DNA from: Phallus indusiatus
Taxonomy: Eukaryota > Basidiomycota > Agaricomycetes > Phallales > Phallaceae
DNA length: 64,000 bases
Direction of reading: 5' to 3'
Assembly: GCA_027605045.1 (NCBI GenBank)
Contig: JAQFWX010000016.1
Span: 1 to 64,000 of the forward strand
The notes under the pieces were generated by a model. That model was not told where the DNA came from and searched no databases. It saw only the letters and a list, made by a program, of their open reading frames with translations. The position numbers and the translations under genes were made by a program. Within the stretch, counting starts at the first letter, position 1; the number at the start of each line of letters is the position of its first letter. Below are positions 14,213-24,431 of this stretch, piece after piece.

Positions 14213-14998
14213 TTGAGACTTACAGTCGAAAGGGGAATTAACTGTGGGGCTTTATAGAAAAATAGAGTGATACGGGAAAGCGTGGATCCTCCATCACCAA
14301 TCATCGATCATCCAAGAAGTCGGATATTCCATCAAGATTACTGAGGGATCGGGAAGGTTTACAACGTGGCACAGGGTTTGTTGGTGCCAAATTTTAAGCA
14401 TCCAAACATGTGCACTTTTGATTTCCTGATCGAGTCACCAAAAAAGTCTTAGAGTCACAGCTTTCATGATACGGCTTTGTTGGGAATATATAGAGATGTA
14501 GGATATAGAGACACGAGATGAACACAAGATGGGATGCAAGATGGGATGCAGGATGGGCACATGATTGCTCAAGTTTATTATGTAATATCTAGTGTACTGT
14601 ATAGAGTCCGACGCTACAAAACCCAACAGGTCTCTGAGCGCTGATGATTTGACAGATATTGCAAATCGCATATGCAGATGTGGATGAGTCACGGATGTGC
14701 TTAGTGCCAATCTGACTAACCACATTGACAACGCTGTCCTATCGACGGGTTGCTGGAGACCTTAATGCAAATCCCTTAAACCTGCCTAACCATAATTTAC
14801 CATATGACAAATAACGGTGTAAATATCACGCCCAACATTTGGCTTTATCATATACGCGGTTGCAGCAATCAATTTGATACATACTTCAAGCTCGTAACGA
14901 GATCACTCACTTCGGAAAAAAGATGAACGAAAGCGGTTTAAGCAAATATGTACAAACAACGTAACTTGAGTCAAAGAGTCCATAAAGCATGCTGTGTG
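14213..14998. other. intergenic, short tandem repeat
   Basis: No gene seen. It holds the shared upstream side of the DUF6533 gene and the downstream side of the HET-C gene. Around 14520-14558 a 12-13 bp unit of the form CAAGATGGGATG is repeated about three times. Confidence 0.5.
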
Positions 14999-17900
14999 TT
15001 ACCGAATATGTGATCGTAGAAACAAAGGGGGATTCTCTTGATGTCCATGGGACCGAATAGAATCATAACGATGGAAAACCGCGCCTACTGGGTTCCTAGG
15101 TTCTCTAAAGATTTCTGGATCACCATCGTCCAACGATTCTGGACTACGTGGTCTATCACCGAATGACATTGATCGCTGTCGAGCGAAATGTCGTGGAGCC
15201 AGCCTGGGATATAACACTTTGTCCTTGTCTGTACTGGCCTTATTCGATGATCTGCTTTGACTATCCAGAGCCTTCTGGAATCCAGCTTGCATATCTTTCA
15301 GGAGAGACTCTGACAAAACCTCGGGAGATGGCAAGTGTACATTGATTGGGATTGGAACGTCAGGTATGTCCGCATCCAAGGGATGAGTTGGAGGTTGAGG
15401 TTGCGGAGGGGCTCTGTAAGACGTTCTTCGCGGTGTAGTTCCGGTTCCCGCCTTTTTCGAACTGCTCCCTACTAGAACATCCGGTTGGGTGGCAGATCGT
15501 CTATGCGCTTTTGCAAACGTGTTCGGATTTGTCCAAAACTCTTCATCGTCATCGCTGTCTGAACCGTATTGTTGAGATGTATATGATCCTTCATCCAAAT
15601 ACGAGCGAGTACGAATATCGAAGCGATTGAAGGATGGCTCTCCTTGTCGAGGTTCATACCTCAGACCTCGCTCTGTACGTTCTAAATCAATACCAATGTA
15701 AATTGTACTGGTTTCCGAAGGAAAAACCGTTATCTTACCAGATTTTTTCAGGGGCGGTGATTTAGATTTAGGGACTGGAGGTGTTGAAGATCGCGATAGA
15801 GGTGAAGGTCGGGCCGGGGGTGGTGGTGGTGCACGAAGCGCTTCCAAGCGTGCTTGTCGCAAAGCCTCCTGCTCCCGCTTGTAGGCTTCCTGTTCCTGCT
15901 TGAAAGCTTCCTCACGAGCTTCCAATTCCTCCCTGGTTGCGAATCGCTTATTTTTCCCCGTTCGTACGCCCTCCTAATATTCAAGTTAAAAATAGATTTG
16001 AATGAGGTTTGAAAACTTGCCTTCGTTAATCCTTCCAAAACTTTCTGCGAATCCTCGGGACTCAAGCTTGCGAACCAGGTATACATACAATCTATCATTT
16101 TCTTCTGGATTTGAGAATCTTGGGAGGCAAAGAAGGGGTGATGAAATGCTTCCAAAATCTGATTTACAAAGATGAGTTGTGTGCTACCGTCAAATGTGTA
16201 AAAGTACCTTGTCGACAGTTTTGTCCGGAACTACATATTCATCGCACCAGGCCTAATCATAAACCAACGTAAGTTAAATATTAAATGGCCATGAAAACAC
16301 GGGAACCTTAACAACGAGCGCAACAGTGTATTCGACGATTACCCGAGCAACTTTGCCGGCGGGTTCATTCAGTATGAGAGAAAGGTGGTCCTTTTGAAGG
16401 GTGTCAAAGGATGAATCGCATGAGAAGAAGTATTTACTTTAGCCAAAAGACTATGTGACGGATCTGATGAGTTGGGGTCATCAAAGACCTATTGTATATC
16501 AGCACCTCATACTTGAGGACAGACTCTGTACTTACTATAAATTGTTCGTGATTATTAATGGCTTCTTCGCTGTGCTGTTGAAGATGTGTGATGATATCTT
16601 GTAAAATAGGCTAGCACAGGATATAAGTTAATATTTTGGTACTGCATATATTATATACCTGGAGTATTGGGTCCAATAAACTATAAATGACTGGAAAAAG
16701 CATCAGAAATGTGTTCAGAATCGACGTGATATACTTACAAGCATTCAATGTTTCGGACAACGTCTCGAAAAGAGAAGAAAGGCCAGGTATGAAAGAAATG
16801 GTCCTCAAAACATCTTTAAAAACCGAATCTCTCCATTGGAGAAGACGCCAAATGAAGTCTTGGATCTCACTGGGAGTGAGTTGATTCACATCAAAGTCAA
16901 AGGCTTCACTTTTCATAGCTTCTGCCTGTTGCATCTTGTCACTATGAGATTGGCTAGAATGTATGAATTCCGACAGGAGATCGTGCAGAACCGGTATATG
17001 ACTTTCGGCTTTATCCCTCGACTATGATAAGCGTTAGAGATGAGCACAAAAAATAAAAGCAACAAGACCAACCTCGTCCAATTTACTAGCCAGATTTGAC
17101 ATGCTGGCCTCAGCTAGCCGGCTGAAAAGAAAGATATTAAAGAGAATTATTCAAAGAAATAAAAAAGAACGAACTCCATTCCTTCGCCCAGTACGCTGTG
17201 AATGAAGTCTGCTGCACCAAACGTCCCGGTCACCAAGGGAGGCGCGGGTCCCAGTGGCGTATCCACAAGTACTGATGGAAAAGTAGCTTGATGTTGAGGA
17301 AAGCATGACACAATTAAACAAACCTACCAGCATCACCGACATGACAGAATACCTCTTGATGGCCTAGTTTCCTTAGAGCTAATTCGCACCAGTTGCTATG
17401 GGCGGGGAGATCCTCCAGGGTATGCAAGGCACTACCTAAGAGCCTGTCATGAACACGTCAACGACTATCACAATGGATGACAAAAAAATGAAGTGATTGA
17501 CATATGTACCTGAAGGCTTCGAATTGAAACAGATTTTCTTTCATCCCTGATTTCCGCCCGAGCGCTATACATTCTAAGAGCGTCCGCCGAACGTGAGCGG
17601 TAGAAGTATCCCAGGATTCCCCTTCAGTGGCAATGTAATTCTGACGTGTTTCCATTTAGCCTATTATTCGGGAAAAAAATGATATGACATTTACCTTCAT
17701 TCCGGTATTGGGGTTTATTTCGAGTTCTTTTGGGTCAACCGGCGGTCTTAGATCAGGATGAAATTGTCGTGCGTCTCCTTCTGCTTCTCCATAACCTCTT
17801 CATAAAAAAACATCGATAATTTCGCCAAAATAAGAGTCAAAGTACACACTTGGGGTTATCAATATGTTCCTGACAAAGAGAAAACTTTTATAAGCGATTT

Positions 17901-18634
17901 TTTCGGAAGTGTATTACGACCTACAACGGGCTTGTACACGCCTAGACGTTCCGGATTAATTTCGAATTCTTCCGTGGCGAAACCAAACGTCTATTAAAAC
18001 CTTAGAATAGACACAAAAATGCCGTGCTCGTCGTACCATAAATCCAACAACCGATATGATCATTTGTAAGGTTGGCGCAGTAAATAACTTTAACCCTCCG
18101 ATATCCATGGCCTGTCAAGTCACATTATTATTGATTAACGTCGCCGCTAACAGAACTTGCTTGAGAGTAGTCGCGAAGCCAATTTCCCTTTACATGAATA
18201 TGAGGATGAGAAAATACAGAGTCACATGGAACACGAACGAAATAGATCCTCTTTGCATCCATATGATTGAACTTGTCTCCACCGGTAATCCTTCCAAGAG
18301 AAAATATTGCTATTAAAATTCCCCATAGTCCTGCCGCTCCTCCAAAATGTGTGTTCTTTACAAGTGCAGTAAGGACTTCTTCAATATCCCCATGCCGGAA
18401 CGCTTTGTCTATTTGTTTTAGCCGGACGCATATTAACTGTATAGAAAAAAAGATGAATAATATAAGCATACCATTAAGAAACGTGAAGTTGGGTATATTG
18501 CCTGCTCCAAATGCAGCAACAGGTTGAAAAAGCGCGGAGAACGTGACTGAAATAATAAGAGTTTTGGTAATAAACGTCAGGTATACAGGAAGTGTTGAAA
18601 GAGTGTCAAGCTGTCGCGAAATCAACAACGACAT
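14999..18634 (-). CDS. HET-C family protein (heterokaryon incompatibility-like)
   Basis: A HET-C family protein of roughly 900 residues spread over about 15 exons. Start MSLLISRQLDTLSTL is followed by a hydrophobic segment (residues about 19-37) that may be a signal or anchor. The family signatures follow in order: FGAGNIP (about 42-48), RHGDIEEVL, YFGNWLRDYSQA, ERLGVYKP, EHIDNPKGYGEAEGDARQF, LRPPVDPKELEI, NYIATEGESWDTSTAHVRR, FRLLGSALHTLEDLPAHSNW, and LVTGTFGAADFIHSVLGE. The last third (15000-15960) is low-complexity: a charged E/Q/R-rich likely coiled coil, then a Pro/Ser-rich tail. In Neurospora, het-c alleles control vegetative incompatibility when unlike nuclei fuse; related genes exist across fungi and the role in this species is inferred only. 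HET-C proteins usually end in a Gly-rich tail, here replaced by a Pro/Ser/Arg-rich one. Frame is preserved across all introns I could check, so the gene looks intact. Confidence 0.9.
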
Positions 18635-20847
18635 GGTGATGGCTAAATAATAGCAAGATCTAGGAAATTGGAAAATCGAGGTCTTGCTACGTTATCCTCA
18701 CCTCAACGGTGGTCAGTGAGTGTTGCACAGTGAGGTCGACCACGAGGCATTTGTCACAACAGTCACATTGATGATCACGTGATTCCTGCTTTTTGTTTGC
18801 CTATTGTTCGAAGGACAACGTCAAAGCGTTCACAAATACTATTATCCTTGCTCTTTTGCGCAATCACACCGTTTAGTATTCCAGCTTTCTAAGAGGCCTT
18901 ACAGAAGCATGAAGTTTGTTCGTTGTTCGTTTGCGGTGGACGTCAAACCTTGAGAATTCAGGACAACATTAACATACAAAACCTTTTCCAGCGATTGGTT
19001 CACTTCTGATATTTGATGGTAGTCTCGCAAAACGCCTATGAACAGCTGCCGTGATATCCTTACAAACAGTGATATGATGTCCTAATGTGCCCTAATGTGC
19101 CCATTCAACAGCTTCCAGCAGTCACTGATGATCGCGTTGATTATAGCGGGAGAAGTCTGAACATTTCCACCCCTTCCATCCGGTCTTGTACCATATTCAT
19201 ATGATGTAATGTTGAAGGGCAAATCTGACAGCCAATAACATAATCTCCCGGGTTTTCTACTCATTTACTCTTCAACGGATGTTCGCTTGCTCTTGAAGGC
19301 CACTGATCTCCTCCTGACGTTTGACGTTCTCAAAGGCGGTGTACGAACCAGGCGCGAATCAAGGTACGGGCAAGTGAAGAGACGGTATCTTTACACATTC
19401 TGATAAAGGCACAAGAGACTTACCATCGTTAAAAGAGTTATTGGAAAATTGAGAAACTTGACGCACTTCTAGACGGTAACTGTCATTAAGAATACAGGAT
19501 TTGGTTATTTGCCGTTAAACAGACCAGTTAATGATTTCGACAAGATGAACAGAAATTGGAAGAAAATTTCCAAATCGCTACCTCTTTTCCCGGACTGCTT
19601 TTGCGTATCGCCCTAGCGCTAGGTATTAGCAAGCATCGCCTAACTTCAATGCTTCTATTGACGCCGATAGGCTTCCACTTCTGGGATTTCAATTGGAGAA
19701 AGATGTCGATAATGAAGCGAGTCAACAAATTCCTCCCAGCGTCTGATACTTATAAGGAACTGATTTTCTTTGACAGTTTAACTTCCCTTGAGAAGCGTTG
19801 GGATAGCATGGCGGTGGCATAGAATACATTTATGCGGGAAGCTAATATAACATGTAGTCGAGCTATTCGTCAATCTACGGTGATTCACAGGTTCGCCTAT
19901 CTCTGGCACGGTGGCTTTGCGGTGGCTCTGGTCAATTTCCATTTTGGGTCATAACTAACGCAGGTTCCTCGTTCAATCGCAAAACGCTTCTTCTGAAGCC
20001 TTTCCGGACCGAATCGTATTATCTGAAGATCGGCTTCACGCCCTGAATATAGCTTCACGCCACTCACCCTACATCAACCATATTTCGCATGCCCCAGAAA
20101 AGAGGAGGGACAAGTTTCCCTTCAAGGGTTAATCAACTCATTGTAACCAAACACGGCAAAAAATCTCTTCCTGTATTTCTCCCGACTTGGTTGTTCACTT
20201 TTCCTTCTTCTTCCATTTAGAAATCGACAAAGCGCTAATACGAGGTACATATTTCCAACTACATATACAATTTCAAAGTCTTGTCTTGGCTCAAAATATC
20301 AAGAGAACACAAATGTGTGCCGTCACACAGAGACGAATCAGTAACGGCCCCACGGAAGGCCCGCGTCCGCGTCGGGTCCACTGTCTAAGCTGACAGGCTC
20401 AAGCGGTCTAGGCGTAAAAGCCTCTTTGGGAAAATATTCTAAGGAAGTCCAGATTTCAGGTTAATATTTTATTCTCAAAGTTTCCGGTATTTATATTTCA
20501 CCTTCCGAAGTATGTAAGCAAATATCCTTCCCGACGGCACGCTTGATGCAAATATACATGCTTAATAAAGGTGCAGGGTTCACATAACCCCAAAAAAAGG
20601 TTATCCGTCTCAAATTCCCAAATTCCATACCTTCAATCTCGAAGATGACGAACTTGGTAAATCTTCCGGCAAAATAAATTCAGAAGTCCGGCAATGATGA
20701 CGCTTCTGGGATTCCCCGCTACCACTATTTCCTGTTTACTAATGGCCCAAGAGTTTTTTTTTGGATTGGTCTGATTCGTAAAGAATGGGTATATATACGT
20801 TTTGAAAAAAAAGTGTCCGTTCATTCCGTTTCTTTCCTCCGGTCAAG
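18635..20847. other. intergenic region, divergent promoters
   Basis: About 2.2 kb between the minus-strand HET-C gene and the plus-strand gene at 20848. I see no convincing coding region. The 88-codon open frame at 19556-19822 has no recognisable features and no clear promoter or introns. The region should hold the promoters of both flanking genes. Confidence 0.45.
20790..20798 (+). promoter_or_regulatory. TATA box for the gene at 20848
   Basis: TATATATAC lies 50 bp upstream of the start codon at 20848 in otherwise ordinary sequence, a good position for a fungal TATA box with a short 5' leader. Confidence 0.55.
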
Positions 20848-21540
20848 ATGGACATTCACTATGATCCCAGAGTGTGGGACTCCACTGGCAGTATCGAGTT
20901 CAATGTCGAGTTGGGTTATGATAACATAGACTATACAGTAAGTTGTTTTTTTACACTGTATGTATTTCGATAAGGCCTTGAACACATTTAGTCCCAGCGC
21001 CTTGCCAAATCTTCCACAACAAGTGATACCAACAGTGATAGCACCGCTGTCTCATGGCTGAGCGGGCTCGTTTCATCCCTTCGCTCCAAACCCATGGCAA
21101 GCTCTACGGCCATCGCTCATGGCTTCATAGACGACGATTGTGAACGCCGGTTTTCATACCAATCCTTTCAAATCCTACATTCCACCGACATACCTTCATT
21201 ATCCTCAAGAAATTGCGTTCATTTATCAACTCCCTCCTTGAGATACACAAAACAATACTACCCCGAACTTGAACCTGAATCGGCCGACGTCGACTTGTCA
21301 CATAACAGCACCAAAAAGAAGAAAAACCGCCTTTACAAAATCAAACTTCTACCAAGTTCACCGTTCCTAGAGAAAGTACGGTCAAAACTCAAATCTCAAT
21401 GGAAGAAACAACGAACAAGATCGTTTTATAAAATCACGGAAGATGGTGGGCCTATGGACGATGTTGTATTATATCCTGACGAACCAGATCCTGATCCATT
21501 CGCCAAACAGTTTGGACCGTATCGTTTATCCATTGATTAG
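20848..21540 (+). CDS. small basic hypothetical protein
   Basis: Two exons: 20848-20940 starting MDIHYDPRVWDSTGSIEF, then a 54 bp intron (GTAAGT...TTTAG), then an exon that runs to the stop at 21540. The product is about 212 residues. It has a Ser/Thr-rich first half, a strongly basic middle (STKKKKNRLYKIKLL, then FLEKVRSKLKSQWKKQRTR) and an acidic Pro-rich end (YPDEPDPDPFAKQFGPYR). There is no transmembrane segment or domain I recognise. The D/P-rich FAKQFGPYR-type ending looks like a short conserved motif of fungal proteins but I cannot assign it. A TATA box sits 50 bp upstream, the start context is good, and the intron restores frame, so I think it is a real gene of unknown function. Confidence 0.65.
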
Positions 21541-21780
21541 ACTTTGTAGATAAAAAAAACACCTGTACCGATTATTTTCAATATAACAAAAGTGTTATTG
21601 TTTGTGAATGAGTAACGTTGGATAACTTGAGAACTTGATTTTCACCCTCTTGTCATTGAATGCAGTTTTATAAACTAGTATGCTGGTGATCAATTGTTCT
21701 TCTTAATGTTACAATGATTTGAAAGTACACAAGAAATTACAGTGGTATGATTGCCTCTTCATCAAAATAAGGTCGATCCC

Positions 21781-23343
21781 TTACTCTTCGGTCAGCAAAG
21801 GAAAAAAAACTTCCGAGAGGTAACGAATAACATACGGAGATACAACATCAACTTCGTAATTGACTGTTCCCATAATATGTTGCATGACGGCGATTGATTC
21901 GCAATCAACCTTGGCACACGCATCCACGACAAATTCCTTCAGGTGGACACCGACGTCTGAGACCGAATGGAAATCGCTGGCTACATTATCTGAGAGACGA
22001 TGATTAGGACCGTTTGGACCGCGAGCTTTGGCGAGCGCAATAATCCCCTTCCCGCTGATGACATCGCATCGAGAGAATTCAAGACGAGCGAGCCGTGGAC
22101 ATGGAAACGGGGTTTCATTCCGTCGCCCTTGTCCCGCCAGAGCGAAAAGAACATTGTCCGACATGTCGGATCCAACGATGCGAAAAAATTCCAGGGTAGG
22201 TAGTTTTTCAAATAACCATAGGAAATCTTTCGGACTTCGCATGTCCGCGAAATCCATATCGAGTTTTCGGATAGGAGGTGTACTTCGACGAATGAGAGAA
22301 CGGAGGCCGGCTCCCGTGAGAAGGTCGGTGTAAGGCGACTGAGAAGGTTCGACCAAATCATCATCGTTATCCGAAGGGTCAATTTCATATGATTGGTCAA
22401 TGACATCGTCTGGTCTGTTGAGCCACATTAGACAGAGCGTTTCTAGGGTCGGTGTATAAATATGAGAAAGTATGGCACGTTGATGAAAGGTTTGGGCGAG
22501 ATTCAAGTGGCGTAGGTGCTCCAAACGAACTACGTTGGTTTTAAGGCCTTCCGAGTCAAAGTCGTCCGATCCCTTGAAAGTAAGATGTTCCAGCAACGGA
22601 CAACGCGAGAGAAGATATAATAATGATAGGGGGCTAATTCCAGAGAGGGAAGTGTAATGTTCGTATATTCGAAGCGTTCGGAGAGAAGAGAACTCAGGCC
22701 GACCTGAGGTATTCCACGAAGTAAACGGAAGAGCGGAAGTGAATAGGTTGAGCTCTTTGAAATTGGGAGTGCGGCTTTGACATAGTTTGGTAAAAATAAC
22801 GCTCATGCTCTTTCGCGCGTTACTGTCCTCCTCTTGTCCTAAATCTTCAAAGTCGAAGTGAATGCCAAAATCCTCCCATTCCCGGGAGATCAACGACGTA
22901 CAAATGTCGATACGCGAGAGGACCTCATGACGAGGTGAAGATGTGAGAAAAGTGAAGATTTCACTTGTGGCATCGTTAGAAGGTGCTACAAGTGATAATC
23001 TGAGCCAATGAAAGCTATGCTCCCGAATGAGATCCAACAATTCCAGCTCTTCCTGTAGACCAAGCCATTTGTGAACCACCAGCGATATGTGCAGTGGGTA
23101 TGCTCCGGAACGCTCCAAGAATGATTTAGCTTTCAAAAATGTTGTTGAGAAAGACTGTAACGGTAAAAAAACGAATATCTTATGCCAAAGTCGAGGAGTA
23201 GTGAGTGCTGTCTGTCTCCACAGCCCAGACACGTGAGAAAGTCTGACCGGCAAATCATGATCTTCGATTGCGCAACGCTCAAATATCTCGGCGAGCAGTT
23301 CGGGTGGTAATACTTTTATTGGACTGGAGGCTACCATAGACAT
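21781..23343 (-). CDS. F-box / leucine-rich repeat protein
   Basis: Intronless gene of about 520 residues. I prefer the ATG at 23343 (MSMVASSPIKVLPPELLAEI) over an in-frame ATG 42 bases upstream, because an F-box normally starts within the first residues and the upstream extension is only a hydrophobic run. The F-box (about residues 9-50: LPPELLAEIFERC, LSHVSGLWRQTALTTPRLW) has the usual LPxEL and W-R-x-x-A-L-x-x-P-x-L-W features. The rest contains spaced Leu-rich segments (LRTLRIYEHY, LEHLTFKG, LRHLNLAQTF, LETLCLMWL, IRKLDMDFADM, LEFFRIVGSD, LARLEFSRCDV) typical of LRR substrate-binding regions. F-box proteins link substrates to SCF ubiquitin ligases; the substrate is unknown. Basidiomycetes carry hundreds of such genes. 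Confidence 0.88.
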   Translation of the reverse strand: MSMVASSPIKVLPPELLAEIFERCAIEDHDLPVRLSHVSGLWRQTALTTPRLWHKIFVFLPLQSFSTTFLKAKSFLERSGAYPLHISLVVHKWLGLQEELELLDLIREHSFHWLRLSLVAPSNDATSEIFTFLTSSPRHEVLSRIDICTSLISREWEDFGIHFDFEDLGQEEDSNARKSMSVIFTKLCQSRTPNFKELNLFTSALPFTSWNTSGRPEFSSLRTLRIYEHYTSLSGISPLSLLYLLSRCPLLEHLTFKGSDDFDSEGLKTNVVRLEHLRHLNLAQTFHQRAILSHIYTPTLETLCLMWLNRPDDVIDQSYEIDPSDNDDDLVEPSQSPYTDLLTGAGLRSLIRRSTPPIRKLDMDFADMRSPKDFLWLFEKLPTLEFFRIVGSDMSDNVLFALAGQGRRNETPFPCPRLARLEFSRCDVISGKGIIALAKARGPNGPNHRLSDNVASDFHSVSDVGVHLKEFVVDACAKVDCESIAVMQHIMGTVNYEVDVVSPYVIRYLSEVFFPLLTEE

Positions 23344-23385
23344 GTTGAGAAGGAAGAGAAGAAACAGGCGAGAGACGGTGAACAA

Positions 23386-24431
23386 TCGATAGAGGCTTGC
23401 CTGAGGAAGCTGTCACGTTCGTGTGACAAACGTGACTGTGACGTTTTACGTTCTGAGGTCCGCCCAAGCAGCTTCGTCAGCTGCGTCCTCAGCCACCCAT
23501 ACTTTGTAAGCGGCATCATTCCGTTGCCATTTCTCCGCCAAGCGCCGGCGAAGCTTCGGACTTCGCGAACTGCCTTCCGCTTCGCGAAGCCCGAATCTGT
23601 CACGGTCAAGTTGTAAATCGTACTTACAGACATTGACGCGACTTGCGCGACTGGTGTTGGACCACATACCTTCCCTCAACGTCTACCTCATCCTGTCAAG
23701 GGAAGGGGCACCAAGGGCCGCCGTCAACTTCATCAAAGGGTACGAATGAACCGGTAACATCATCAAGATGTGTTGTTTGACAGCGAAGAGAAAAAGTCTG
23801 AAACGATCGGGATAAGGTAAGTACACCTTACAACGAAGCCTTAAACGTGGACTAAGCTGACTCGAGGCTTAGTGTATTTAGGAAATTTCATGACTTATGG
23901 TTAAGCTGTAAGTAAGTCTTCTGCTTCAAGCAAACGCAAAAAGGCCAACCTTTTCCTAAACAGATATTCATTGTCATTGGTTTTTTGTTTCTTAGGTGCC
24001 TTCTCTATATCCCCCGCTCAGTTCTCAGTTCTTGTATCGCAGTTTATGCCCATTTTCGCCCTCTCAGTTTTCACCCACTCTCAATTTTCGCCCACTCTCA
24101 GTTTTCGCCCATTTCTTGCTCACTCCGTGAATTGCCCTTTTTTTGCTGTATCGCCTGCTCTCAGTTTTTGCGCACTCAGTTTCACCCGGTTCTTGCTCAC
24201 TCCGTGAACTGCCCTTTTTTTGCTGTATCACCCGCTCTCAGTTTTCGCGCACTCAGTTTCGTGCACTCTCAGTTTCACCTGGATTCACTCCGCGAAGTGT
24301 TTTTCTTGCTCTGTATCCCCTGCTCTCAGTTTTCGTCCATTCTCGATTTTTGGTTCTTGCTCACTCTACAAATATCTCTTTTTTGTTCTCTCAATTCGCT
24401 TGCATTGGTTCGCATTGCCAGTGCTTTTTTT
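23386..24431. other. intergenic, palindromic and repetitive sequence
   Basis: No supported gene. 23520-23600 is palindrome-rich (GAAGCTTCGG, TTCGCGAA and related repeats). A minus-strand open frame at 23446-23679 ends in ADEAAWADL and shares about 20 bp with 33.3 kb. The last 400 bases are a tandem repeat tract listed separately. Confidence 0.45.
24040..24345 (+). repeat. degenerate tandem repeat tract upstream of MULE relic
   Basis: Short units of the type CTCAGTTTTCGCCCA recur many times, and on top of this a larger unit of about 78 bp (from TTCTTGCTCACTCCGTGAA through CACTCAGTTTCACCCGG) occurs twice in tandem at about 24112-24265, with a third decayed copy to about 24345. All six-base to 17-base words are T/C-rich. 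It lies just 5' of the first likely exon of the transposase relic. Confidence 0.75.

Noticed and set aside
19556..19822. 88-codon plus-strand open frame
   Set aside because: No homology I recognise, and an overlapping minus-strand frame of similar length; likely chance.
22000..22406. Open frames opposite and overlapping the F-box gene
   Set aside because: They are shadows of the F-box coding sequence.
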